DNA from: Firmicutes bacterium UBA4874
GTDB taxonomy: Bacteria; Bacillota; Clostridia; Caldicoprobacterales; DTU083
Direction: 5' to 3'
Length of the DNA stretch: 7,169 bases
Assembly (NCBI GenBank): GCA_002399435.1
Contig: DHDO01000110.1
Coordinates: 7,948-15,116 of the forward strand
Part shown: piece after piece, positions 1 through 7,169 of the stretch
Position numbering within the stretch: position 1 is the stretch's first letter
How the letters are laid out: the number at the start of each line of letters is the position of its first letter
Translations under genes and position numbers: made by a program
Notes under the pieces: model-generated
Told to the model about the DNA's origin: nothing
The model's input: only the letters and a program-made list of their open reading frames with translations
Database searches by the model: none

Positions 1-57
1 GAGGATGAATCGGATGATCTTCTGGAGGATATCGACCTGGATGACGATGATGAATAA
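1..57 (+). CDS. rpoB: RNA polymerase beta subunit RpoB, C-terminal end only (partial)
   Basis: Only the last 18 codons and a TAA stop are in the window; the gene begins upstream. The visible tail (EDESDDLLEDIDLDDDDE) is almost entirely acidic. Acidic, poorly conserved tails after the last conserved RpoB region are common in Firmicutes. The call rests on this tail together with position: it ends 23 bp before rpoC, and rpoB-rpoC is a nearly universal bacterial gene pair. RpoB forms one side of the RNA polymerase active-site cleft. No functional residue lies in this fragment, so the identification is mainly contextual. Confidence 0.9.
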   Translation, partial: EDESDDLLEDIDLDDDDE

Positions 58-64
58 CATGGAG

Positions 65-71
65 AAGGGAG
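65..71 (+). promoter_or_regulatory. Ribosome binding site of rpoC
   Basis: AAGGGAG lies 9 nt before the TTG at 81. It supports that non-ATG start, since an in-frame TAG at 75-77 rules out any start further upstream. Confidence 0.7.
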
Positions 72-80
72 AGATAGCCC

Positions 81-3000
81 TTGTTTGAGCTGAATAACTT
101 GAGTTCCATTCAGATAGGCCTGGCGTCTCCGGATAAAATCCGGGAGTGGTCCAGGGGTGAGGTGAAAAAGCCGGAAACCATCAATTATCGTACCTTGAAG
201 CCCGAAAAAGATGGATTATTCTGTGAAAAAATATTTGGCCCCCAAAAGGACTGGGAGTGCCATTGTGGAAAATACAAGAGGATCCGTTATAAGGGAATCA
301 TTTGTGACCGATGCGGCGTAGAGGTAACCCGTTCCAAGGTGCGTCGGGAGCGGATGGGTCATATTGAGCTGGCGGCGCCGGTATCGCATATCTGGTATTT
401 TAAGGGGATCCCCAGCAGGATGGGTCTGATACTGGATATGTCTCCCCGATCCCTGGAGAAGATCCTGTATTTTGCCTCTTATGTCGTCCTGGAACCCGGG
501 GACACTCCCTTATCAAAAAAACTGGTTTTAAATGAGAAGGAATATCGGGAAAATCTTGATAAATACGGAGACAGTTTCCGCTGTGGCATGGGAGCAGAGG
601 CAATCAAGGAGCTGCTCAAGGAAATTGATCTGGATGCCATGTCCGAAGAGCTTCGCTCGGACCTTAAGAATTCCACCGGACAGAAGAGGGTCCGTATTGT
701 AAAGCGGCTGGAGGTTGTGGAGTCCTTCAAGAAATCAGGCAATCGCCCTGAATATATGATCCTGGATGCGGTACCGGTTATTCCACCGGAGCTGCGCCCC
801 ATGGTTCAGCTGGACGGCGGCCGTTTTGCCACCTCGGATCTGAATGACCTTTACCGGCGGATCATCAATCGCAATAACCGGTTGAAAAGGCTGCTGGATC
901 TGGGAGCGCCGGATATCATTGTCCGAAATGAAAAGCGTATGCTGCAGGAAGCAGTGGATGCCCTGATTGACAACGGACGAAGAGGGCGCCCCGTTACGGG
1001 TCCCGGGAACCGTCCGCTGAAATCCCTCAGTGATATGCTAAAAGGCAAACAGGGACGATTCCGTCAGAATCTGCTGGGGAAACGGGTGGATTATTCCGGA
1101 CGGTCCGTTATTGTGGTCGGCCCGGAGCTGAAGATGACGCAGTGCGGTCTTCCCAAGGAGATGGCCCTGGAGTTGTTCAAGCCCTTTGTAATGAAACGTC
1201 TGGTGGAAAAAGGCTTGGCTCATAACATAAAGAGTGCAAAGCGCATGGTGGAACGAGTCCGGCCGGAAGTGTGGGATGTGGTGGAGGAAGTCATCAAGGA
1301 GCATCCCGTTCTGCTGAACCGTGCCCCGACTCTTCACCGCCTTGGCATTCAGGCCTTTGAACCGGTGCTGGTGGAAGGCCGTGCACTGAAACTGCATCCT
1401 CTGGCATGCACCGCATACAATGCGGACTTTGACGGCGACCAGATGGCCGTTCACGTACCGCTTTCCGTGGAAGCGCAGTCGGAAGCCAGGTTCCTGATGC
1501 TGGCTGCCAACAATATCTTAAAGCCTCAGGATGGCCGGCCGGTTGTTACCCCCACTCTGGACATGGTATTCGGATGTTATTATCTGACCATCGTAAGGAA
1601 CGGAGAAAAGGGAGAGGGAAAGGTATTTAACGATGCCAATGAGGCGATCATGGCATACCAGGAAGACGTTGCAGGGCTGCATGCAAAAGTGAAGATGCGG
1701 GTCTTCCGGGAAGTGGATGGGAAAAAGGTTTCCCGTATCATTGATATCACTCCCGGACGCGTGATCTTCAATGAAGCCATTCCACAGGATTTGGGCTTTC
1801 AGGACCGAAGTGATCCGGAGCAGATGTTTTTACCGGAAATTAACCAGCCGGTGAATAAGGAAATGCTGCAAAAAATAATCGATAAATGTTATCATAAATT
1901 TGGCGGAGCAGATACTTCTGCCATGCTGGACAAGATAAAGGCGCTGGGATTTCATTACTGCACCAGGAGCGCTCTTACCGTCAGTGTTTCCGATATGGTC
2001 GTTCCGAAAGAGAAAAAGGAGCTTCTTGCCAAAGCCGATGATGAAGTTCAGAAAATTCATCGTCAGTACCGTCGGGGCCTGATTTCGAACGATGAGCGTT
2101 ATGAAAGGGTCATTGATACCTGGAATGAAACGACAGACGCTGTGACCAGGGCCCTGAGATCTGCATGGGATGAATACAATCCCCTGAACATGATGGCAGC
2201 TTCCGGAGCCCGTGGAAACATCAACCAGATCCGTCAGCTGGCCGGAATGCGTGGACTGATGGCCAACCCATCCGGCAAGATCATCGAGCTGCCGATCCGG
2301 GCAAACCTCCGGGAAGGCCTTCCCGTTCTGGAGTTCTTCATTTCCACCCACGGTGCCAGAAAGGGATTGGCGGATACCGCACTGCGTACCGCAGACTCCG
2401 GATATCTGACCCGTCGTCTGGTGGATGTCAGTCAGGACGTGATTATCCAGTCGGAGGACTGCTTCGCGGAGTCCGGAGAAAAGATCCGCGGCGTATGGGT
2501 CAGCGAGATCAAGGAAGATAATGAGATCATTGAGCCATTCTCCGACCGCATTACAGGCCGTTATGTTGCAGAAACGGTGGTGCATCCGGAGACGGGAGAA
2601 GTTATTGTGGAAGCAAACCATCTGGTTACACCGGCGATTGCCTCCAGAATCATTGAAGCGGGTATTACACAGTGCTGTATCCGATCGATTCTGACCTGCC
2701 GGGAAGTGCATGGCGCATGTGCAAAGTGTTACGGCAGCAATCTGTCCACCGGAGATCCGGTTAACGTCGGCGAAGCAATCGGAATTATTGCCGCTCAGTC
2801 CATTGGCGAACCGGGGACCCAGCTGACCATGAGAACGTTCCATACCGGCGGTGTTGCCGGTGACGACATCACGCAGGGCCTGCCCAGGGTAGAGGAACTT
2901 TTCGAAGCCAGAAAACCAAAAGGACTGGCCATTATCTCGGAATTGTCCGGCAAGGTTTCGGTCAATGAACAGAAAAAGAAGAGAGAAGTCACCATTACCA

Positions 3001-3662
3001 ATGATGACGAGGGAGATTCCAAGACCTATCTGATACCGTACGGATCCCGCATCAAGGTCGAGGAAGGACAGAGCGTGGAAGCCGGAGACGAATTGACGGA
3101 AGGCTCCATCAATCCCCATGATATTTTGAAGATCAAGGGGATCAAGGGAGTGCAGGCGTATTTGCTGCAGGAGGTACAGAAGGTTTACCGTCTGCAGGGC
3201 GTGGATATCAATGACCGGCATGTTGAAGTGATCATCCGGCAGATGCTGCACAAAGTTCGGGTGGAAGATGCCGGGGATACGAATCTGCTGCCCGGCAGTC
3301 TGGTTGACATTTTTGATTTCGAGCGGGAAAATGAGCGCGTGATAAAGGAAAACGGTATGCCTGCCCAGGCAAAGAGAGTTCTGCTTGGTATTACCAAGGC
3401 AGCCCTTTCCACGGATTCCTTCCTTTCCGCTGCTTCCTTCCAGGAAACGACAAGAGTTCTGACCGATGCGGCCATAAAGGGCAAGAACGACCCATTGGCC
3501 GGCTTGAAGGAAAATGTTATTATTGGAAAGCTGATTCCTGCGGGAACCGGCATGAAATGCTACCGAAATATCGAAGTTGTTAATGAAAAAACCGGATCAG
3601 AAAACGTTCCGGATGCCATTGAGCTGGAGCTTCCCTCGAAAAAGGATTTGATTGAAGCCTGA
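81..3662 (+). CDS. rpoC: DNA-directed RNA polymerase subunit beta' (RpoC)
   Basis: This is the largest subunit of RNA polymerase; it carries the catalytic magnesium site and, with RpoB, forms the DNA-binding clamp and cleft. At 1193 residues it matches Firmicutes RpoC (about 1200) and lacks the long trigger-loop insert of Proteobacteria. Visible landmarks are: the N-terminal zinc site C60, C62, C75 and C78; the clamp and switch region around [20 protein letters not shown] (322-341); the catalytic NADFDGDQM motif with D449, D451 and D453; the bridge helix around 750-785 ([20 protein letters not shown]); the second zinc site C794, C873, C880 and C883; and the trigger loop with QLTMRTFH, where M917, R918 and H921 match the E. 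coli residues that contact incoming NTP. Translation starts at TTG 81: a TAG lies just upstream in frame and the N-terminus MFELNN fits the family. It is probably co-transcribed with rpoB and is followed by a terminator. No truncation or missing key residue is seen. Confidence 0.99.
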   Translation: MFELNNLSSIQIGLASPDKIREWSRGEVKKPETINYRTLKPEKDGLFCEKIFGPQKDWECHCGKYKRIRYKGIICDRCGVEVTRSKVRRERMGHIELAAPVSHIWYFKGIPSRMGLILDMSPRSLEKILYFASYVVLEPGDTPLSKKLVLNEKEYRENLDKYGDSFRCGMGAEAIKELLKEIDLDAMSEELRSDLKNSTGQKRVRIVKRLEVVESFKKSGNRPEYMILDAVPVIPPELRPMVQLDGGRFATSDLNDLYRRIINRNNRLKRLLDLGAPDIIVRNEKRMLQEAVDALIDNGRRGRPVTGPGNRPLKSLSDMLKGKQGRFRQNLLGKRVDYSGRSVIVVGPELKMTQCGLPKEMALELFKPFVMKRLVEKGLAHNIKSAKRMVERVRPEVWDVVEEVIKEHPVLLNRAPTLHRLGIQAFEPVLVEGRALKLHPLACTAYNADFDGDQMAVHVPLSVEAQSEARFLMLAANNILKPQDGRPVVTPTLDMVFGCYYLTIVRNGEKGEGKVFNDANEAIMAYQEDVAGLHAKVKMRVFREVDGKKVSRIIDITPGRVIFNEAIPQDLGFQDRSDPEQMFLPEINQPVNKEMLQKIIDKCYHKFGGADTSAMLDKIKALGFHYCTRSALTVSVSDMVVPKEKKELLAKADDEVQKIHRQYRRGLISNDERYERVIDTWNETTDAVTRALRSAWDEYNPLNMMAASGARGNINQIRQLAGMRGLMANPSGKIIELPIRANLREGLPVLEFFISTHGARKGLADTALRTADSGYLTRRLVDVSQDVIIQSEDCFAESGEKIRGVWVSEIKEDNEIIEPFSDRITGRYVAETVVHPETGEVIVEANHLVTPAIASRIIEAGITQCCIRSILTCREVHGACAKCYGSNLSTGDPVNVGEAIGIIAAQSIGEPGTQLTMRTFHTGGVAGDDITQGLPRVEELFEARKPKGLAIISELSGKVSVNEQKKKREVTITNDDEGDSKTYLIPYGSRIKVEEGQSVEAGDELTEGSINPHDILKIKGIKGVQAYLLQEVQKVYRLQGVDINDRHVEVIIRQMLHKVRVEDAGDTNLLPGSLVDIFDFERENERVIKENGMPAQAKRVLLGITKAALSTDSFLSAASFQETTRVLTDAAIKGKNDPLAGLKENVIIGKLIPAGTGMKCYRNIEVVNEKTGSENVPDAIELELPSKKDLIEA

Positions 3663-3680
3663 TCTGACAGGTGTGTGTGG

Positions 3681-3725
3681 AAAAGCAAGGCGGCTGTACC
3701 TGTTCATGGTTCCGCCTGCTTTTTC
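3681..3725 (+). terminator. Intrinsic (Rho-independent) terminator after rpoC
   Basis: AAAAGCAAGGCGG (3681-3693) pairs with CCGCCTGCTTTT (3712-3724), giving a 12-bp stem with one bulged A and an 18-nt loop. ACC/GGT inside the loop can extend the pairing. The stem runs into a T-rich tract that continues to about 3745. It lies 18 bp after the rpoC stop and before a new promoter, so it likely ends the rpoBC transcript. The A-rich left arm means some activity on the other strand is possible, but no gene converges on it. Confidence 0.85.
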
Positions 3726-3745
3726 CTTGTTTTTCGCCTTTTTTA

Positions 3746-3775
3746 TTGACAGCAACAGGATGTAAGTGCTAAAAT
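3746..3775 (+). promoter_or_regulatory. Sigma-A-type promoter with extended -10 for the str operon
   Basis: A perfect -35 box TTGACA (3746-3751) is followed by an 18-bp spacer and TAAAAT (3770-3775). TG at 3767-3768 sits one base before the -10, forming an extended -10 element (TGcTAAAAT). The predicted transcription start is about 3782, giving a leader of roughly 45 nt before the ATG at 3826. The position directly after the rpoC terminator fits a dedicated promoter for the L7Ae-rpsL-rpsG-fusA operon. The start site itself is inferred. Confidence 0.8.
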
Positions 3776-3811
3776 AATTAAGTACGCTCATTTTGGGCAG
3801 TGTGTTGTCGC

Positions 3812-3817
3812 GGGAGG
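3812..3817 (+). promoter_or_regulatory. Ribosome binding site of the L7Ae-family gene
   Basis: GGGAGG sits 8 nt before ATG 3826. It decides the start in favour of this ATG over the in-frame TTG at 3793, which lies only about 11 nt after the predicted transcription start and has no Shine-Dalgarno sequence. Confidence 0.75.
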
Positions 3818-3825
3818 CTGGAAGA

Positions 3826-4113
3826 ATGCCACATAATCTAAAATTTATCCCATCACAGACTGTGGTGGGACGGAAACAAACCGCCAAGTCCATTCGGCAG
3901 GGGAAAGCACAGCGTGTGTTTTTGGCATGCGATGCGGAGAATTATGTGGTAAAGGAAATGAAGGATCTTTGCAGCGAATTCCATGTTCCGGTTACGGAGG
4001 TTGCCACCATGAAGCAATTGGGAAAAGCCTGTGGCATTCAGGTGGGAGCTGCGACAGCTGCGATCCGGAAGGAAGCGTCGGGCGAAAAGAAAGAAACCGT
4101 ACCCATCCGTTGA
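3826..4113 (+). CDS. rplGB: L7Ae/L30e-family RNA-binding protein (YbxF/RplGB type)
   Basis: This is a 95-residue protein of the L7Ae/L30e family. In Firmicutes the gene lies between rpoC and rpsL. The B. subtilis homologue YbxF (82 residues) binds kink-turn RNA; its cellular role is not well defined and it is not a core ribosomal protein. Two family signatures are visible: GRKQTAKSIRQG (15-26), matching the GTKQTVKALKRG segment of YbxF, and LGKACGIQVGAATAAI (65-80), the conserved C-terminal segment near the RNA-binding surface. The central part (FLACDAENYVVKEM, 32-45) fits the alpha-beta-alpha fold. Residues 81-95 (RKEASGEKKETVPIR) form a polar tail absent from YbxF. The ATG at 3826 is preferred over the upstream TTG at 3793 because of its ribosome binding site and the family's length. 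It is the first gene of the predicted str transcript. Family assignment is firm; the exact function is inferred. Confidence 0.92.
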   Translation: MPHNLKFIPSQTVVGRKQTAKSIRQGKAQRVFLACDAENYVVKEMKDLCSEFHVPVTEVATMKQLGKACGIQVGAATAAIRKEASGEKKETVPIR

Positions 4114-4157
4114 TTCCGAATGTATTTGTTATAGGGACAAGATTTTAAGATTTTTTG

Positions 4158-4167
4158 AAAGGAGGTG
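4158..4167 (+). promoter_or_regulatory. Ribosome binding site of rpsL
   Basis: AAAGGAGGTG is a near-perfect complement of the 16S 3' end. Its GGAGG core lies 7 nt before ATG 4173. It selects this ATG over the in-frame ATG at 4155, which precedes the site and would add MKGGGG, not seen in S12. Confidence 0.9.
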
Positions 4168-4172
4168 GAGGA

Positions 4173-4547
4173 ATGCCTACCATCAATCAATTGGTACGAA
4201 AAGGAAGAGAAAAGGTAACTTACCAGTCGAATGCTCCGGCACTGAACGCATCGCCCCAGAAGCGTGGAGTTTGTACTGCCGTCAAGACAACGACTCCAAA
4301 AAAACCAAACTCTGCCTTGAGGAAAATTGCCAGAGTCCGCTTGACGCATGGTATTGAAGTAACCGCTTATATCCCGGGGATTGGACATAATCTGCAGGAA
4401 CACTCTGTTGTTTTGATCCGCGGAGGCAGGGTAAAGGACCTGCCCGGTGTGCGTTATCATATCGTACGTGGTGCTTTGGATACGGCCGGTGTGGCAAACA
4501 GAATGAAGGCCCGATCCAAATACGGTGCCAAAAGACCAAAGAAATAA
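4173..4547 (+). CDS. rpsL: 30S ribosomal protein S12
   Basis: S12 sits at the 30S decoding centre, where it helps monitor codon-anticodon pairing. The protein has 124 residues, the same as E. coli S12, and starts [11 protein letters not shown] like other Firmicutes. The conserved blocks PQKRGVCT (28-35), [12 protein letters not shown] (40-51), [20 protein letters not shown] (71-90), PGVRYH (91-96) and the C-terminal [12 protein letters not shown] (113-124) are all intact. K43 and K88, where substitutions commonly give streptomycin resistance, are both lysine, so the sequence looks drug-sensitive at these sites. It lacks the insert of about a dozen residues that B. subtilis S12 carries before SPQKRG. 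It lies 59 bp after the L7Ae gene and 39 bp before rpsG, in the predicted str operon. Confidence 0.98.
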   Translation: MPTINQLVRKGREKVTYQSNAPALNASPQKRGVCTAVKTTTPKKPNSALRKIARVRLTHGIEVTAYIPGIGHNLQEHSVVLIRGGRVKDLPGVRYHIVRGALDTAGVANRMKARSKYGAKRPKK

Positions 4548-4572
4548 TGGACTCTTGAAAAAATAGAGTGTT

Positions 4573-4580
4573 AAGGAGGG
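4573..4580 (+). promoter_or_regulatory. Ribosome binding site of rpsG
   Basis: AAGGAGGG lies 6 nt before ATG 4587. The intact site suggests the gene is meant to be well translated despite the frame breaks downstream. Confidence 0.85.
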
Positions 4581-4586
4581 AATAGG

Positions 4587-5059
4587 ATGCCAAGAAAGGG
4601 ATATGTTTCCAAACGGGAAATACTTCCTGATCCGATTTATGGCGATAAAGTTGTCACGAAGCTGATCAATCAGGTAATGAAGGACGGGAAACGCGGTGTG
4701 GCTCAGAAAATCTGCTATGAATCCTTTGACCTGATCCAGGGAAAAGGCAGGGAAGGATCCGATGGAAGATTTTTGAGCAGGCATTGAATAATATTATGCC
4801 TGTATTGGAAGTAAAGTCCAGGAGAGTCGGCGGTGCCACCTATCAGGTACCCATGGAAGTCCGTCCGGAAAGACGTCAGACCCTGGGACTGCGATGGCTG
4901 GTAAGCTTTGCAAGGAACCGCGGGGAGAAGACCATGAAACAGCGTCTGGCCGGCGAGATCATGGATGCCGCCAATAATTCAGGCAGTGCAGTGAGAAGGA
5001 AGGAAGAAACCCACAGGATGGCTGAAGCCAACAAGGCTTTTGCCCATTACAGGTGGTAA
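4587..5059 (+). pseudogene. rpsG: 30S ribosomal protein S7, reading frame broken twice (probable sequence error)
   Basis: S7 nucleates assembly of the 30S head, contacts 16S rRNA and lies near the E site. The N-terminal part (4587-4741, [20 protein letters not shown] through YESFDLIQG) is in one frame, which then hits TGA at 4785-4787. A short stretch reading GKDPME (about 4749-4767) is in the +1 frame, which hits TGA at 4774-4776. The rest (from about 4772, [13 protein letters not shown] to [13 protein letters not shown]) is in the third frame and ends at TAA 5057-5059. All three pieces align without overlap to one S7 protein. The span of 473 nt minus two bases gives 156 codons plus a stop, the length of B. 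subtilis S7. Removing one A from the A run at 4742-4745 gives GKAGKDPME. Removing G4768, or one T from 4770-4774, restores the rest. S7 is essential, so error in the assembly is more likely than real decay. Typed as pseudogene only because the frame as given is broken. Confidence 0.93.
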
Positions 5060-5122
5060 GAGAACAGGTAGAAAACGGACTGAAACTGAATTTGGGGAAC
5101 GGTAATGGATTTAGCATGAGTT

Positions 5123-5131
5123 GAAAGGAGG
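5123..5131 (+). promoter_or_regulatory. Ribosome binding site of fusA
   Basis: GAAAGGAGG lies 8 nt before GTG 5140. An in-frame TGA at 5122-5124 excludes any earlier start, so the site and the stop together fix the GTG as the start. The rest of the 80-bp rpsG-fusA gap shows no clear promoter or terminator. Confidence 0.85.
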
Positions 5132-5139
5132 CTAATTTA

Positions 5140-7169
5140 GTGCCTAGGCAATTTTCATTGAAAAATACAAGAAATATCGGTATCATGGCACATATTGATG
5201 CCGGTAAGACAACAACAACAGAGCGCATATTGTTCTATACCGGCCGGGTCCATAAGCTTGGCGAAGTCCATGACGGCAATGCGACAATGGACTGGATGGA
5301 AGAGGAGCAGGAGCGCGGCATCACAATAACATCCGCCGCCACTACGACACAGTGGAAGGGGAATCGTATCAACATTATTGATACGCCAGGGCACGTTGAC
5401 TTTACCGTTGAAGTGGAGCGTTCCCTTCGCGTCCTCGATGGTTCAGTAGCAGTGTTTTGTGCCAAGGGAGGCGTAGAGCCTCAATCCGAAACGGTATGGA
5501 GACAGGCAGATAAATACGGTGTTCCAAAAATCGCATACGTAAACAAGATGGATATTATGGGCGCCGACTTCCTGCGTGTCGTCAATATGATCCATGAGAG
5601 GCTGCAGGCCAATCCGGTCGCCGTCCAGCTGCCTATCGGCAAGGAAGACAGCTTTACAGGTGTGATTGATTTGATCACTATGGAAGCCTATCACTATACG
5701 GATGATTTGGGAACGCACAGTGTGGAATCTGCGATCCCGGACGATATGCTGGATATGGCAAAGAAATACCGGGCCAAAATGATTGAAGCCGTCGCGGAAA
5801 CAGACGATGATCTGACGATGAAATATCTCGACGGTGAGGAGTTGACGGTCGATGAGATTCATAAGGCAATCCGCAAGGCAACCATAGGACTGAAAATGGT
5901 TCCGGTGGTGTGTGGCTCCTCTTACAAGAACAAGGGCGTACAGATGCTTTTGGATGCCATTGTGGAGTATCTTCCCTCTCCTCTGGATGTACCGTCCATA
6001 AAGGGAAAGAAACCGGATTCGGACGAAGAAGTCGATCGGCATTCTTCGGATGAAGAGCCATTCAGTGCGTTGGCATTCAAGATCATGACGGATCCCTATG
6101 TGGGAAAGCTGGCTTTCTTCCGGGTTTATTCCGGGACGCTGGAAAACGGATCCTATGTATACAATTCCGTAAAGGGCAAAAGGGAGAGAGTTGCCCGGAT
6201 TCTGTTAATGCATGCGAACCACAGGGAAGAGATTCCGAAAGTGTATGCCGGAGATATTGCGGCTGCGGTTGGCCTGAAGAATACGACAACCGGGGATACC
6301 CTGTGCGATGAGAATAATCCGGTGGTTCTGGAGTCCATGGAATTTCCGGATCCGGTGATCCAGGTCGCCATAGAGCCCAAGACCAAGGCAGGACAGGAGA
6401 AAATGGGCATCGCTTTTACCAAACTGGCAGAAGAAGATCCGACTTTCCGGACCTATACGGATCAGGAGACCGGTCAGACCATTATCGCCGGCATGGGCGA
6501 GCTTCATCTGGAGATCATTGTGGATCGCCTGCTTCGGGAGTTCAAGGTGGAAGCGAATGTTGGAAAGCCACAGGTGGCCTATCGCGAGACGATCCGCAAA
6601 CCCGTCCGGAGCGAAGGAAGATTTATCCGGCAGTCCGGCGGACATGGCCAATATGGGCATGTTGTGCTGGAAGTGGAGCCTTTGGAGCCCGGTTCCGGCT
6701 ATGAGTTTGTAAACAAGATTGTAGGCGGTGTGGTTCCCAGGGAATATGTCCAGCCGGTTGACAACGGGATTCAGGAAGCAATGAAGAGCGGTATTCTGGG
6801 AGGCTATCCGGTTGTGGATATCCGTGTCACACTTGTGGACGGTTCCTATCATGAGGTGGACTCTTCCGAAATGGCTTTCAAGATTGCAGGTTCCATGGCG
6901 TTGAAAGACGCGCTGAAAAAGGCAAGTCCCGTATTGCTGGAGCCGGTGATGGATGTGGAGGTCACGGTACCCGAGGAATATATGGGTGATGTGATGGGAG
7001 ACATCAATTCCCGACGGGGCAGGATAGAAGGCATGAGACCCGAACGGGGCGCGGAGATTATTCGTTCGGTGGTGCCTCTGGCAGAGATGTTCGGATACGC
7101 AACCGATCTTCGCTCGAAGACCCAGGGACGCGGCGTCTATACCATGCAGCTGTCCCATTATGAAGCAGT
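5140..7169 (+). CDS. fusA: Translation elongation factor G (EF-G), 3' end cut by the window
   Basis: EF-G is the cytoplasmic GTPase that drives ribosomal translocation and, with RRF, ribosome recycling. The frame is open from GTG 5140 to the window end, giving 676 complete residues of about 690-700, so roughly the last 20 residues are missing. GTPase motifs are: G1 AHIDAGKT (17-24), G2 RGITI (59-63), G3 DTPGH (81-85, with H85 the catalytic histidine position), G4 NKMD (135-138) and G5 within CGSSYKNKG (258-266). Domain II starts near 305 ([19 protein letters not shown]), domain III near 405-480 ([22 protein letters not shown]) and domain IV follows ([16 protein letters not shown]). The domain IV tip keeps H571 in SYHEVDSSE, matching the E. 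coli histidine needed for translocation. Domain V begins around [13 protein letters not shown] and runs to the edge. Position after rpsG, and full conservation, favour canonical fusA over an EF-G2 or a tetracycline-resistance paralogue. Confidence 0.98.
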   Translation, partial: MPRQFSLKNTRNIGIMAHIDAGKTTTTERILFYTGRVHKLGEVHDGNATMDWMEEEQERGITITSAATTTQWKGNRINIIDTPGHVDFTVEVERSLRVLDGSVAVFCAKGGVEPQSETVWRQADKYGVPKIAYVNKMDIMGADFLRVVNMIHERLQANPVAVQLPIGKEDSFTGVIDLITMEAYHYTDDLGTHSVESAIPDDMLDMAKKYRAKMIEAVAETDDDLTMKYLDGEELTVDEIHKAIRKATIGLKMVPVVCGSSYKNKGVQMLLDAIVEYLPSPLDVPSIKGKKPDSDEEVDRHSSDEEPFSALAFKIMTDPYVGKLAFFRVYSGTLENGSYVYNSVKGKRERVARILLMHANHREEIPKVYAGDIAAAVGLKNTTTGDTLCDENNPVVLESMEFPDPVIQVAIEPKTKAGQEKMGIAFTKLAEEDPTFRTYTDQETGQTIIAGMGELHLEIIVDRLLREFKVEANVGKPQVAYRETIRKPVRSEGRFIRQSGGHGQYGHVVLEVEPLEPGSGYEFVNKIVGGVVPREYVQPVDNGIQEAMKSGILGGYPVVDIRVTLVDGSYHEVDSSEMAFKIAGSMALKDALKKASPVLLEPVMDVEVTVPEEYMGDVMGDINSRRGRIEGMRPERGAEIIRSVVPLAEMFGYATDLRSKTQGRGVYTMQLSHYEA

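Noticed and set aside
1830..3251. Long open frame (473 codons) on the minus strand inside rpoC
   Set aside because: It lies wholly antisense to strongly conserved rpoC coding sequence, has no ribosome binding site I can see, and its translation resembles no protein family. It is a by-product of rpoC codon usage.
3793..3825. TTG 3793 as an earlier start for the L7Ae gene
   Set aside because: It would add 11 residues not seen in the family, has no Shine-Dalgarno sequence, and lies almost at the predicted transcription start. ATG 3826 has GGGAGG at good spacing.
4110..4135. Possible promoter before rpsL (TTGATT and TATAGG)
   Set aside because: The spacing is only about 14 bp and both boxes are poor matches. 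The promoter at 3746-3775 explains the operon better.
4742..4776. Programmed ribosomal frameshifting in rpsG
   Set aside because: Two separate +1 shifts would be needed, there is no slippery heptamer, rare-codon stop or visible stimulatory structure, and I know of no S7 gene that uses recoding.
4038..4784. Minus-strand open frame of 248 codons across the L7Ae-rpsL-rpsG region
   Set aside because: It overlaps three conserved plus-strand genes and their ribosome binding sites, and its translation shows no family motif.
5060..5139. A regulatory element or small gene in the 80-bp rpsG-fusA gap
   Set aside because: Apart from the fusA ribosome binding site I see no stem with a T tract, no paired promoter boxes and no convincing small reading frame.
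6205..7158. Open frame of 317 codons on the minus strand inside fusA
   Set aside because: It is antisense to conserved EF-G domains, is rich in His, Leu and Arg as expected from a shadow frame, and shows no recognisable domain.
1..7169. A novel defence, mobile or biosynthetic system
   Set aside because: Every sizeable stretch is accounted for by conserved transcription and translation genes. No repeats, transposase, integrase, CRISPR or unknown cassette was found.

Overview
The window is a conserved housekeeping region: the end of the rpoBC (RNA polymerase) operon followed by the start of the str operon. The order rpoB-rpoC-L7Ae protein-rpsL-rpsG-fusA, all on the + strand, is typical of Firmicutes. 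The small L7Ae/YbxF-type gene between rpoC and rpsL is a Bacillota hallmark. Strong AAAGGAGG-type ribosome binding sites, a 1193-residue RpoC without the large insert of Proteobacteria, and EF-G and RpoC wording close to clostridial homologues suggest a member of the Clostridia with intermediate GC. The species cannot be named from the sequence alone.

Layout: 1-57 is the acidic C-terminus of RpoB. rpoC (81-3662, TTG start) follows after 23 bp. The 163-bp gap at 3663-3825 holds an intrinsic terminator (3681-3725) and then a strong sigma-A-type promoter with an extended -10 (3746-3775). The str operon therefore appears to start its own transcript here. The L7Ae-family gene (3826-4113), rpsL (4173-4547), rpsG (4587-5059) and fusA (5140 to beyond the window end) follow, with gaps of 39-80 bp and a good Shine-Dalgarno sequence before each. 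fusA is open at the window edge and lacks its last few codons.

The genes serve the core of gene expression. RpoB and RpoC form the catalytic centre of RNA polymerase. S12 and S7 are the decoding-site and head-assembly proteins of the 30S subunit. EF-G drives translocation, and the L7Ae-like protein is a probable kink-turn RNA binder.

The main anomaly is rpsG. Its reading frame is broken twice within about 35 bp, with a net gain of two bases, in an otherwise perfectly conserved S7 gene. Removing two bases restores exactly 156 residues, the usual length. A sequencing or assembly error is the most likely cause. I found no mobile element, CRISPR array, tRNA, rRNA, riboswitch or unknown gene cassette, and no sign of a previously undescribed system.
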